This document shows, in pieces, positions 8,196 to 16,558 of a stretch of 64,000 nt of DNA (position 1 is its first letter; each line of letters starts with the position of its first letter). The notes under the pieces are model-generated. The model was not told the origin of the DNA. It searched no databases and worked only from the letters and a program-made list of their open reading frames with translations. The stretch spans positions 1,014,368 to 1,078,367 of the forward strand of contig NZ_KZ293963.1 in the NCBI RefSeq assembly GCF_002352765.1, in the 5' to 3' direction. The stretch comes from Alteribacter populi (GTDB lineage: Bacteria; Bacillota; Bacilli; Bacillales; Salisediminibacteriaceae). The position numbers were made by a program, and so were the translations under genes.

Positions 8196-8972
8196 CTAAT
8201 TTTTAAGCTTGTCTAGTTCTACTAGAAACTTATCGTTTAAAACTTTAATGTAGGTTCCTTTCATTCCTAGAGAACGGGATTCGATCACACCAGCGCTTTC
8301 TAGCTTTCTTAGAGCATTTACGATAACCGAGCGCGTTATTCCTACTCGGTCAGCAATTTTACTCGCAACGAGTAAACCTTCATTTCCTTCAAGCTCTTCG
8401 AAGATATGCTCGACAGCTTCAAGCTCACTGTAGGATAGAGAACTAATGGCCATTTGCACTACCGCTTTTGACCGTGCTTCTTGCTCGATTTCTTCAGTTT
8501 TCTCGTGAAGGATTTCCATACCGACTACAGTAGATCCATATTCGGCTAATAGCAAGTCATCATCATTAAAAGAGTCTGTTAAACGTGCTAAAATAAGTGT
8601 TCCTAATCGCTGGCCTCCACCTTGAATAGGAACGATGGTTGTTAGACCTTGTGAGAATAAATCTTTGTTTTCAACAGGAAAAGCCGTAAATTGGCTCGTA
8701 ATATCAAGGTTAGAAGAAGTATCTTCAACTTTAAATAAGCCTGACGTATACTCTTCAGGAAATTGGCGGTCTTCAAGCATTTGCTTCATACGCTCATTTT
8801 CAATTTCCTGTTTAATTGCATACCCTAAAAGTTTTCCTCTGCGGCTCACTATAAAAATATTAGCTTCAATAACATCCCGGAGTGTAACAGCTACGTCTTT
8901 AAAATTGACGGATTGCCCCCCGCTTTTTTGTAATAGTTCATTAATCCTTCTTGTTTTTGATAGTAAATCCAT
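8196..8972 (-). CDS. codY: GTP- and branched-chain-amino-acid-sensing repressor CodY
   Basis: 258 residues, full length. CodY is the global stationary-phase and nutrient regulator of low-GC Gram-positives. The N-terminal GAF-like domain (1-155, with ISRRGKLLGY-type strands and FPVENKDLF) binds isoleucine and valine; the C-terminal winged helix (about 200-245: LLVASKIADRVGITRSVIVN) binds DNA. It closes the xerC-hslV-hslU-codY operon, 14 bp after hslU, as in Bacillus subtilis. Confidence 0.99.
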   Translation of the reverse strand: MDLLSKTRRINELLQKSGGQSVNFKDVAVTLRDVIEANIFIVSRRGKLLGYAIKQEIENERMKQMLEDRQFPEEYTSGLFKVEDTSSNLDITSQFTAFPVENKDLFSQGLTTIVPIQGGGQRLGTLILARLTDSFNDDDLLLAEYGSTVVGMEILHEKTEEIEQEARSKAVVQMAISSLSYSELEAVEHIFEELEGNEGLLVASKIADRVGITRSVIVNALRKLESAGVIESRSLGMKGTYIKVLNDKFLVELDKLKN

Positions 8973-8986
8973 TACTGATCCTCCCG

Positions 8987-10387
8987 TTATAAAATATATT
9001 GGCTTAAGTCGCGGTTTTCAACGACGTTTTGCAATTTTTCTTCGACATACTTTGGTGTTATGACAACTTCTTCTAAATTAATGTCAGAAGCTTCAAAAGA
9101 TAAGTCTTCTAATAATCTTTCTAAAATCGTATGAAGGCGACGAGCTCCGATATTTTCTGTTTCCTCGTTTACTTTCGTTGCAATTGTTGCAATCTTATAA
9201 ACAGTTTCGTCAGAAAATTTTAAAGATATACCTTCTGTTTCCATTAATGCTTGATATTGCTTGATTAATGCATTATCGGGCTCTACCAGAATACGAACAA
9301 AATCATCGACAGTCAAGCTAGACAACTCAACCCGGATCGGGAAACGTCCCTGAAGTTCCGGAATTAAGTCTGACGGTTTCGAAAAATGGAAGGCACCTGC
9401 TGCTACAAATAAAATGTGATCCGTTTTAACCGGCCCGTACTTCGTCATTACCGTTGAGCCTTCGACAATCGGTAGGATGTCCCTTTGTACACCCTCTCTG
9501 GAAACATCAGCCGATTGCTGCTGATTTTTCCCTGCCACTTTATCTATTTCATCAATAAAGATAATTCCCACTTGCTCCGCTCTTGAAACGGCTTCTTGTG
9601 TGACCTCATCCATATCGATCAGCTTCTGTGCTTCATCTTCAGTTAATACTTTTCTTGCGTCTGAAACCGGCAGTTTTCGTTTTTTCTTCTTTTTAGGTAC
9701 CATTCCACCGAGCATTTCCTGCATGTTCATGCCCATTTGCTCCATACCGGATCCTTGGAACATATCCATGAAATTTCCTTGTTGCTCTTCTACTTCTACC
9801 GTAACGATATGATCTTCTAATTCACCAAGAGCGAGCTTATGAGCCATACGTCTCCTGCGGTCGTGGAGGGTTTCTTCTTCTTGTTGCTCCTGAGATACTT
9901 CTTGCTGATTTTCTTGATTTCCGCCGAAAATCATTTCAAACGGATTTTTATAATTGTTTTCTTTCTTTTTTGAAGGTACGAGTAATTCCACAAGCCGCTG
10001 GTTGGCATTTTTTTCTGCCTGATCTTTCACGTCAATAACTTTTTGCTCTTTCACAAGACGGATGGAAGTTTCTACTAAATCTCTCACCATCGATTCAACA
10101 TCTCTGCCGACATATCCCACTTCAGTAAACTTCGTCGCTTCTATTTTTACAAACGGAGCCCCTACCATTTTCGCAAGTCTTCGGGCAATTTCCGTCTTAC
10201 CTACACCGGTAGGACCAATCATTAATATGTTCTTCGGAGTAATCTCATCACGAATCGATTCATCTAGCTTCCCTCGTCTGTGTCGGTTCCGTAATGCTAC
10301 AGCGACAGATCTTTTCGCTTGGGTTTGACCAACAATATACTGATCGAGTTTTTCGACGATTTGCCTAGGAGTATACGCTTCACTCAT
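8987..10387 (-). CDS. hslU: HslU/ClpY, ATPase subunit of the HslUV protease
   Basis: 466 residues from the ATG at 10385-10387 with GGAGG seven bases upstream. HslU unfolds substrates and feeds them to HslV. Walker A GPTGVGKTE (about 57-65) and Walker B FIDEIDK (about 275) are clear, and the intermediate I-domain (about 130-240, glutamine and methionine rich) is present. The C-terminal NRDLSQYIL tail, which inserts into HslV to activate it, is intact. Confidence 0.99.
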   Translation of the reverse strand: MSEAYTPRQIVEKLDQYIVGQTQAKRSVAVALRNRHRRGKLDESIRDEITPKNILMIGPTGVGKTEIARRLAKMVGAPFVKIEATKFTEVGYVGRDVESMVRDLVETSIRLVKEQKVIDVKDQAEKNANQRLVELLVPSKKKENNYKNPFEMIFGGNQENQQEVSQEQQEEETLHDRRRRMAHKLALGELEDHIVTVEVEEQQGNFMDMFQGSGMEQMGMNMQEMLGGMVPKKKKKRKLPVSDARKVLTEDEAQKLIDMDEVTQEAVSRAEQVGIIFIDEIDKVAGKNQQQSADVSREGVQRDILPIVEGSTVMTKYGPVKTDHILFVAAGAFHFSKPSDLIPELQGRFPIRVELSSLTVDDFVRILVEPDNALIKQYQALMETEGISLKFSDETVYKIATIATKVNEETENIGARRLHTILERLLEDLSFEASDINLEEVVITPKYVEEKLQNVVENRDLSQYIL

Positions 10388-10417
10388 CACTCATCCTCCT
10401 TCGTTTTTCAGGGATTT

Positions 10418-10960
10418 TCATGAAAGCTCTTCAACAATAATTTCATTATTCGTATAAACACAAATATCGGCAGCCACTTGAAGCGCTGAACTTGCCAACT
10501 CACTAGCAGATAGATCTTTACCATGTGCTTTCAAAGCTCTTCCTGCAGCAAGTGCATAGTTACCGCCGGAGCCAATGGCGACAATTCCATCATCAGGTTC
10601 GATAACCTCACCTGTACCAGCGATTAAGTAAAGGTCCTTCTGATCCATAACAATAAGCATAGCTTCGAGCTTTCGTAGCACCCGGTCACTACGCCATTCT
10701 TTTGCTAATTCAACCGCAGCCCGTTGAAGGCTCCCATTATACTCTTCCAATTTGTTTTCAAATTTCTCGTATAATGTGAATGCGTCAGCTACGGATCCTG
10801 CAAATCCTGCAACTACTTTACCTCGATAGAGTTTACGTACTTTTCGCGCTGTATGTTTCATTACAACAGCATTGCCAAAGGTTACCTGTCCGTCTCCTGC
10901 CATAGCGCAAGCTCCATTATGTTTAACAGCAAATATCGTAGTACCGCGAATTTGTTCCAT
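10418..10960 (-). CDS. hslV: HslV/ClpQ, peptidase subunit of the HslUV protease
   Basis: 180 residues. This is the proteasome-beta-like N-terminal nucleophile hydrolase. After a short propeptide (MEQIRG) the mature chain begins with TTIFAV, a threonine in the catalytic position. GDGQVTFG and GSGGNYALAAGRAL are conserved landmarks. It is 30 bp upstream of hslU and forms the two-subunit protease with it. Confidence 0.98.
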   Translation of the reverse strand: MEQIRGTTIFAVKHNGACAMAGDGQVTFGNAVVMKHTARKVRKLYRGKVVAGFAGSVADAFTLYEKFENKLEEYNGSLQRAAVELAKEWRSDRVLRKLEAMLIVMDQKDLYLIAGTGEVIEPDDGIVAIGSGGNYALAAGRALKAHGKDLSASELASSALQVAADICVYTNNEIIVEELS

Positions 10961-10992
10961 GTGTACCTCCTTAACTAAAGCGAGCGACTTTT

Positions 10993-11886
10993 TTACGCTC
11001 GCGGATGAGAGTGACGATAGACTTCTTGTAATCGATCTTTTGTAACGTGAGTGTATATTTGGGTAGAGGATAAATGACTATGCCCTAGAAGTTCTTGAAC
11101 GGTTCGAAGATCTGCACCTGCGTTTAACATATGTGTGGCGAAGGTATGTCTTAATACGTGAGGACTGATTCTCGCTGTAAGAGAAGCGTCCTCAACCATT
11201 TTATTAAGTAATGTCCTCATACTGCGCACTGATAACCTTCCACCCCTATAGTTTAAAAACAACGCATCAGGTGACTCTTTTCTTCCGATAATTTCTTTAC
11301 GGCCGTCATTCAAATAAGTTTCAATCGCCTCTATCGCAAAACTACCCACAGGTACATATCGCTCTTTTTTCCCTTTCCCTCTGACAAGCAAGGTCCCTAG
11401 ATCACGGTCAAGATCAAGTACGTTCACCCCTGCACATTCACTGATCCTAATCCCTGTAGCATACAGCAATTCAAGTATAGCCAGATTTCGTTGTCCAAGA
11501 GAATCCTTAACCTCTATTGTATCAAAGAGAGCCTGCATCTCCTCATTATACAAAAACGTCGGTAGGCGGAATCCCCCTTTAGGCGTAGAGCTTAAGAGAA
11601 ACGAATTCTCGCTAACAGCTTCCTCCCTTAACAGAAATCGATAAAAAGATCTCAGTGAGGAAAGCTTTCTTGCTACGGTTTTTCTTGCATATTCATGTGA
11701 ATGTAGGTCGGATAAATAAAGGCGAACGACCTCATATGAAACATCAGAGAAATGGCTAAGCGATTGTTGTTTAATATAGCGGGTAAAATCATCGATGTCG
11801 ATTCGGTAATTTTCCACAGTATGTACCGAAGCTTGTTTTTCAATTTGTAAGTATTGTATAAACTTTTTTATCCATTCTTCCATCAT
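10993..11886 (-). CDS. xerC: Tyrosine recombinase XerC (CodV)
   Basis: 297 residues. It resolves chromosome dimers at dif together with XerD. The N-terminal SAM-like core-binding domain (about 1-85) is followed by the catalytic domain with Arg in ATGIRISE (about 145), His and Arg in SPHVLRHTFATHML (about 240-253), His in LLGHSHLS and the nucleophilic Tyr in TQIYTHV (about 275). It is the first gene of the codY operon, as in Bacillus subtilis. Two adjacent ATGs are possible starts. Confidence 0.98.
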   Translation of the reverse strand: MMEEWIKKFIQYLQIEKQASVHTVENYRIDIDDFTRYIKQQSLSHFSDVSYEVVRLYLSDLHSHEYARKTVARKLSSLRSFYRFLLREEAVSENSFLLSSTPKGGFRLPTFLYNEEMQALFDTIEVKDSLGQRNLAILELLYATGIRISECAGVNVLDLDRDLGTLLVRGKGKKERYVPVGSFAIEAIETYLNDGRKEIIGRKESPDALFLNYRGGRLSVRSMRTLLNKMVEDASLTARISPHVLRHTFATHMLNAGADLRTVQELLGHSHLSSTQIYTHVTKDRLQEVYRHSHPRA

Positions 11887-11905
11887 TTATACCTTCACCT
11901 TAGCT

Positions 11906-11920
11906 TATTTTCTAAGAATC
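11906..11920 (-). promoter_or_regulatory. Weak CodY-box-like site upstream of xerC-hslVU-codY
   Basis: The minus-strand 15-mer GATTCTTAGAAAATA matches the CodY box (AATTTTCWGAAAATT) at 11 of 15 positions, with its GAAAAT half intact. It lies about 20 bases upstream of the xerC start. Four mismatches are at the limit of what is usually accepted, so this is only a candidate for autoregulation of the CodY operon. Confidence 0.25.
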
Positions 11921-11971
11921 ATTGTCCGTGGAATCAAGCTTAATGACCAACTATAATCGTACAATCATCAC

Positions 11972-12000
11972 GAAAGCTACTAAATCGTAACACAATTTAG
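11972..12000 (-). terminator. Hairpin downstream of trmFO
   Basis: A perfect ten-base stem, GCTACTAAAT with ATTTAGTAGC, around a nine-base loop follows the trmFO stop on the minus strand. The trailing T-run is short (TTTCGT), so termination may be partial. It separates trmFO from the xerC operon. Confidence 0.55.
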
Positions 12001-12018
12001 TAGCCTATTCAATAAACT

Positions 12019-13323
12019 TTACATTTTTTTCACAAAATTCTGAATTGTTGTCACTGCCCGTTCACCATGGGCTTCATTACGCTCTTTTTTGTTTCGAATT
12101 CGCTTTTCAAAAGGTGGCAGCAGACCAAAGTTGGCGTTAATCGGTTGGAAGTTATCCGGATTCGCGGTCGTAATGTAATTTGCCATTGCCCCCATCATTG
12201 TTTCCTCAGGAAAGACGATAGGGTCTTCCCCGCATACTAGCTTCGCGGCATTGATACCGGAAATAAGTCCTGCGGCTGCTGATTCGACATATCCCTCTAC
12301 CCCTGTCATTTGACCAGCAAAGAACAAGGAGTCCCTTTCCTTGTATTGGTATGTCGGGCGTAATAGGTTTGGGGAATTAACGAATGTGTTTCGATGCATA
12401 ACACCATAGCGGACGATTTCTGCATTTTCCAATCCAGGGATAAGTGAAAATACTTCCTTTTGCGGGCCCCATTTCATGTGCGTTTGAAAACCTACAATAT
12501 TATACAATGTACCCGAACTGTTATCTTGTCGTAATTGAACAACAGCATAAGGGCGTTCGCCGGTTTTAGGGTCTTCTAAACCAACTGGTTTCATTGGACC
12601 AAATAAAAGTGTTTTCTTACCTCGTCTGGCCATCACTTCAATCGGCATACATCCTTCAAAAAACATCTCTTTTTCAAAATCCTTAACAGGTACTGTTTCA
12701 GCAGAGATAAGGGAGTCATAAAAACGGTCAAATTCTTCTTCTGTCATCGGACAATTCAAATAAGCGGCTTCCCCTTTGTCGTAGCGAGATTTCAAGTACA
12801 CTTTTTCCATATCAATAGAATCTGTTTCCAAGATTGGTGCCGCTGCATCATAAAAATACAAATACTCTTCACCAGTCAAAGCCTTTAATTCATTTGATAA
12901 ACTTTCCGAAGTGAGTGGGCCCGTAGCAATGATTGTCGGTCCTTCTGGGATTGAAGTGATTTCTTCATTATAAACCGTTACATTTTCGTGCCCTTTTACC
13001 CGTTCAGTGACAAGTTGTGCGAATTCATGCCGATCCACGGCTAATGCGCCGCCCGCAGGAACAGAGCAATCATCTGCGGATTGAATAATAACAGAATCAA
13101 GTACTCTCATTTCCTCCTTCAAGATTCCAACAGCGTTTGCCAGCCCATTGGCTCTTAAAGAATTGCTGCACACGAGTTCTGCAAATTTATCTGTATGATG
13201 CGCAGGCGTCTGCTTAGTTGGTCGCATTTCATAAAGATGAACCTGAATTCCCCTTTTTGCCAGTTGCCAAGCGGCTTCACTTCCTGCAAGCCCTGCACCT
13301 ATTACGTTTACATGTTGTGTCAT
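12019..13323 (-). CDS. trmFO: Folate/FAD-dependent tRNA (uracil-54 C5)-methyltransferase TrmFO
   Basis: 434 residues from the ATG at 13321-13323 with AAGGAGG eight bases upstream. It makes ribothymidine at tRNA position 54 using methylenetetrahydrofolate and FADH2. The N-terminal dinucleotide motif VIGAGLAGSEAAWQLA and the family segment CSNSLRANGLANAVGILK, with its catalytic cysteine region, are clear. It follows topA as in Bacillus subtilis, but with about 600 bp in between instead of a short gap. It probably has its own promoter (13462-13490) and an intrinsic terminator abutting its ribosome binding site. Confidence 0.98.
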   Translation of the reverse strand: MTQHVNVIGAGLAGSEAAWQLAKRGIQVHLYEMRPTKQTPAHHTDKFAELVCSNSLRANGLANAVGILKEEMRVLDSVIIQSADDCSVPAGGALAVDRHEFAQLVTERVKGHENVTVYNEEITSIPEGPTIIATGPLTSESLSNELKALTGEEYLYFYDAAAPILETDSIDMEKVYLKSRYDKGEAAYLNCPMTEEEFDRFYDSLISAETVPVKDFEKEMFFEGCMPIEVMARRGKKTLLFGPMKPVGLEDPKTGERPYAVVQLRQDNSSGTLYNIVGFQTHMKWGPQKEVFSLIPGLENAEIVRYGVMHRNTFVNSPNLLRPTYQYKERDSLFFAGQMTGVEGYVESAAAGLISGINAAKLVCGEDPIVFPEETMMGAMANYITTANPDNFQPINANFGLLPPFEKRIRNKKERNEAHGERAVTTIQNFVKKM

Positions 13324-13339
13324 CTTTTTTCCTCCTTGT

Positions 13340-13373
13340 AAAAACAAAAACACCGGAGATCAATATCTCCCGG
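13340..13373 (-). terminator. Intrinsic terminator directly upstream of the trmFO ribosome binding site
   Basis: On the minus strand CCGGGAGAT pairs with ATCTCCGG around a short loop (13353-13373), followed by GTGTTTTTGTTTTT (13338-13351). The T-run ends about three bases before the AAGGAGG of trmFO (13331-13337). It may only end topA transcripts. Because a promoter lies upstream of it at 13462-13490, it could instead act as an attenuator for trmFO. Confidence 0.6.
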
Positions 13374-13461
13374 ATTCAGAAAATATGAACCGTTAACTCA
13401 TCACATTTATTTTAAACAGAATAGTAATCTTGTCATGTGGTATGTACATGTTCCGATGGCT

Positions 13462-13490
13462 AATATACCTTATTGGGCTTGCAAATGCAA
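13462..13490 (-). promoter_or_regulatory. Predicted sigma-A promoter upstream of the trmFO leader
   Basis: TTGCAT (13485-13490), a 17-base spacer and TATATT (13462-13467) on the minus strand. A transcript from here would have a leader of about 130 bases containing the hairpin and T-run at 13340-13373 before trmFO. Confidence 0.45.
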
Positions 13491-13527
13491 CTATAAGGTT
13501 AAACATTCAATAAAGGTTGCTTTTGAA

Positions 13528-13850
13528 GGCTGTTTTCGTATAGTTTGTTGCGTTTTGAGCGTTTTTTCAACTCAAAAACAATAAAACAAAATGATTATCT
13601 CCTTTGCTCAGAATTACGAAGGAATCAGACATGTCTAATATTTCACCGCTTCGGAAATACACTACGCTTTCCGTGGGCTCACGCTGGAGTCTATGTGTAT
13701 TTCCTTCGCTGGTATAGTGCTTTGTAGATTCATCACATTTATATATTGCTTGATGAAGTCAAACAATGGCTATTCATTTTTATAATGAATGATTGGAGCG
13801 AAGGGCAGTCGACTCCTGCGGGAAAAGCAACAACTGAAGTTAAAAAGCCA
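13528..13850. repeat. MITE-like element, family A, complete copy between topA and trmFO
   Basis: The ends are imperfect terminal inverted repeats: GGCTGTTTTCGTATAGTTTG at the left and, read on the minus strand, GGCTTTTTAACTTCAGTTGT at the right, each followed by TGC. Inside are GC-rich arms of a common Bacillus repeat, near 13670-13692 (TTTCCGTGGGCTCACGCTGG) and 13797-13824 (GCGAAGGGCAGTCGACTCCT). There is no coding capacity. It explains most of the 596-bp gap between topA and trmFO. Confidence 0.6.
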
Positions 13851-13919
13851 TAAAGAAAGAGGATGCCCAAAAAAGTTAAAACGAAATTTTTGAGACTCCT
13901 CCTAGTATTAGATCCACCG

Positions 13920-15992
13920 TTAATTAATTTCTTCCTTATAATCACAGGAAGAACACTGAACGTGGATTCCTTTTTTACTTTTCTTTTCTACAAGCATTTT
14001 TTCACATTTCGGACACGTTCTTGCAATCGGTTTATCCCAAGAGATGAATTCACATTCCGGATAGCGATCACAACCGTAAAAAATCCGCTTCTTCTTACTT
14101 TTTCGTTCAACGATATTGCCTTCTTTACAATTTGGACAGTTCACACCGACTTCCTTAACTATCGGTTTTGTATTACGGCAATCCGGAAAATTGGAGCACG
14201 CCATAAATTTTCCGTAACGGCCCATTTTAAAGACCATTTCGTTTTCACATTTTTCGCAGTTTTCCCCTGCAGGTTCATCACGTATTTCAACTTCCTTCAT
14301 TTCTTCTTCCGCTTTTTTCAAGCGTTTTTCAAAGTCATGATAAAAATGATCAATGACTTTAACCCAGTTTTCTTTCCCGTCTTCAATGGAGTCGAGATCC
14401 GTTTCCATTTTTGCTGTAAATTCTACATTTAAGATTTCCGGGAAGAATTCCAAGATTAATTCGAGAACAATTTGACCTAATTCAGTAGGGACAAACCGGC
14501 GATCTTCGAGTGCTACATAGCCCCTTCTTTGAATTGTATCCAACGTTGGTGCATACGTAGAAGGTCTGCCAATCCCTAATTCCTCCATCGTTTTTACAAG
14601 CCTCGCTTCGGTGTACCGTGGCGGGGGCTGGGTGAAATGTTGGTTAGGGTCAATGTCTTCAATACTCACTTGCTGTCCTTCATGTAAATCAGGTAACAAA
14701 CGGTCTTCTTCTTTTTTACCTTCGTCATTTCCTTCTATATACACTTTCATAAATCCAGGAAATTTCAACTTAGAACCCGTTGCTCTAAACACAACTCCGT
14801 TATTTGTTAAATCAACGGACATTGTATCCATGATTGCAGGAGCCATCTGACTTGCTACGAGGCGTTCCCAAATCAATTTGTACAAACGGTTCTGGTCCCT
14901 CGAAAGATATGACTTCACTGTCTTTGGATCTTTCATAACAGATGTAGGACGTATCGCTTCGTGAGCATCTTGTGCTTTCGTATTTTGCTTCACTTTTTTT
15001 TGTGACGAAGAAATGTATTCTTTTCCATAGGTTTGCTCTATATATTCTTTCGTTTCTTTTTGTGCGGTTTCTGAAATACGAGTCGAATCCGTACGCATAT
15101 AAGTGATAAGACCGACTGTACCTTCTTTTCCTATATCAATACCTTCATACAACTGTTGGGCGAGCATCATTGTCTTTTTCGCCCGAAAATTAAGTTTCCG
15201 AGCAGCTTCCTGCTGTAATGAGGATGTCGTAAAAGGTACGACCGGGTTTCGTTTACGTTCTTTTTTCGTTACACGGTCGACTGTAAATTCATCTCCAGAC
15301 ATTTGACCGAGAACGCCATCTACATTTTCTTTTGTTTTTAAATCCGTCTTTTCCCCGTTAACTCCATAGAACTTCGCATCAAACGTTTCTCCGCTTTTGT
15401 TTAGCTTCGCTTCAATAGACCAATATTCCTCCGGTTGAAATGCGTTGATCTCTTGTTCACGATCAATAATCATTTTCACTGCAACAGATTGAACACGCCC
15501 TGCACTCAGCCCCTTTTTTACTTTCTTCCATAATAAAGGACTAATATTGTATCCTACAAGTCGATCCAATACACGTCTGGCTTGTTGAGCATCCACTAAA
15601 TCTGTATTAATTGTTCGCGGTGTTTTAAACGAATCTTTAATGGCTTGTTTTGTAATTTCATTAAAAACGACACGGCATTTTGATGTTTCCTCTATATTCA
15701 GGCTATGGGCGAGGTGCCAGGCAATGGCTTCCCCTTCACGGTCGGGGTCGGCAGCAAGGTATACTTTTTTTGCTTTTTTCGCTGCTGTTTTTAATTCTTT
15801 TAAAACCGGACCCTTGCCGCGAATGGTAATGTATTTCGGTGTAAAGTTTTCTTCTACATTTACACCCATTTGACTTTTTGGTAAGTCAATGACATGACCC
15901 ATTGAGGCTTTCACAGCATATTTCTTTCCTAAATATTTTCCGATCGTTTTCGCTTTTGCTGGGGATTCGACGATCACTAAGTAATCGGACAT
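13920..15992 (-). CDS. topA: DNA topoisomerase I
   Basis: 690 residues from the ATG at 15990-15992, with GGGGAGG upstream; an in-frame start at 16037 lacks a site. Type IA topoisomerase that relaxes negative supercoils. The Toprim domain shows VESPAKAKTIGKYLG (about 8-22) and DPDREGEAIAWHLA (about 80). The active-site tyrosine is in LITYMRTDSTRIS (about 300). The C-terminus has three four-cysteine zinc motifs: CEKCENEMVFK, CPNCKEGNIV and CPKCEKMLVE, each with a later Cys pair. It is between dprA and trmFO, as usual. Confidence 0.99.
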   Translation of the reverse strand: MSDYLVIVESPAKAKTIGKYLGKKYAVKASMGHVIDLPKSQMGVNVEENFTPKYITIRGKGPVLKELKTAAKKAKKVYLAADPDREGEAIAWHLAHSLNIEETSKCRVVFNEITKQAIKDSFKTPRTINTDLVDAQQARRVLDRLVGYNISPLLWKKVKKGLSAGRVQSVAVKMIIDREQEINAFQPEEYWSIEAKLNKSGETFDAKFYGVNGEKTDLKTKENVDGVLGQMSGDEFTVDRVTKKERKRNPVVPFTTSSLQQEAARKLNFRAKKTMMLAQQLYEGIDIGKEGTVGLITYMRTDSTRISETAQKETKEYIEQTYGKEYISSSQKKVKQNTKAQDAHEAIRPTSVMKDPKTVKSYLSRDQNRLYKLIWERLVASQMAPAIMDTMSVDLTNNGVVFRATGSKLKFPGFMKVYIEGNDEGKKEEDRLLPDLHEGQQVSIEDIDPNQHFTQPPPRYTEARLVKTMEELGIGRPSTYAPTLDTIQRRGYVALEDRRFVPTELGQIVLELILEFFPEILNVEFTAKMETDLDSIEDGKENWVKVIDHFYHDFEKRLKKAEEEMKEVEIRDEPAGENCEKCENEMVFKMGRYGKFMACSNFPDCRNTKPIVKEVGVNCPNCKEGNIVERKSKKKRIFYGCDRYPECEFISWDKPIARTCPKCEKMLVEKKSKKGIHVQCSSCDYKEEIN

Positions 15993-16158
15993 AACGTTGT
16001 TCCTCCCCTTCAGAGGTAAAGTGTCTACTACATTCACGAATAAAATACGTGTTCAAAACGAAAGACGTCAGCGCAAGTTAGAACGAAGAGCGATGCAACG
16101 AAGACCATTCCATCGTAGTTGAACATCATCATAAAATGTAAAATTAAAATCCTCCCTA

Positions 16159-16187
16159 TTATTAACTACACTTTTACTGTTTGTCAA
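16159..16187 (-). promoter_or_regulatory. Predicted sigma-A promoter of topA
   Basis: TTGACA (16182-16187), a 17-base spacer and TAATAA (16159-16164) on the minus strand. It would give topA a leader of about 160 bases. The -35 is a perfect match. Confidence 0.6.
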
Positions 16188-16366
16188 ACCCGAAAACGGA
16201 AAAATACGGATATTCCATGTTTCATTTCCTTTTCTACTTCCTGAATTCGAGCCATTTTCTGTTAGAATTTTTAGAAAGAAATGTGTTTGTTTGATATTTA
16301 TTCACCTTTTTTTATATTCCATACCTCTTTTTTTAATATTCTTCTTTTAAAGGGGTATACCTATTT

Positions 16367-16462
16367 GTTTTTTGAGCCCTATTCATCTATTCGTGACAGT
16401 ACAAGCATGCGCTTGCCTAACGCTCAAAAAAACAACTAGCAACAACCTTTTAGAAAAGAGCC
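16367..16462. repeat. MITE-like element, family A, shortened copy downstream of dprA
   Basis: The right end AACAACCTTTTAGAAAAGAG (16441-16460) followed by CCAA matches family A. The interior carries GTTTTTTGAGC (16367-16376) and GCTCAAAAAAAC (16422-16433) as inverted arms, and a segment near 16393-16421 (TGACAG..CAAGCATGCGCTTGCC) similar to the copy upstream of rpmB at 48645-48668. The left terminal repeat is not clearly preserved. Confidence 0.5.
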
Positions 16463-16476
16463 AATTCTAAAGATGA

Positions 16477-16512
16477 AGCAGGGTAAATAAATTTTCCCTG
16501 CTTCATCTTTTG
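16477..16512 (-). terminator. Terminator downstream of dprA
   Basis: A 15-base inverted repeat AAAGATGAAGCAGGG / CCCTGCTTCATCTTT surrounds an AT-rich loop. It supplies a T-run in either direction and ends the sucCD-dprA transcripts. Confidence 0.8.
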
Positions 16513-16558
16513 AGCTTAAAAAATACTCAAAATACTAGAGACTTTTAAAAATCAGCCT

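Larger units (their letters stand above)
16188..16558. other. Spacer between dprA and topA with repeat and terminator
   Basis: No gene is seen here. The right part contains the dprA terminator (16477-16512) and a family A MITE-like copy (16367-16462). The remaining roughly 180 bases are AT-rich, without a recognisable feature. Confidence 0.6.

Noticed and set aside
13863..14432. 189-codon plus-strand open frame over the 3' end of topA
   Set aside because: It is the antisense shadow of topA, phenylalanine-rich as expected for the complement of lysine/glutamate codons.
16034..16132. 32-codon open frame between the topA promoter and topA, a possible leader peptide
   Set aside because: Three tandem ATGs exist, but the only GGGAGG is about 17 bases away, too far for efficient initiation, and no downstream regulatory hairpin is apparent.
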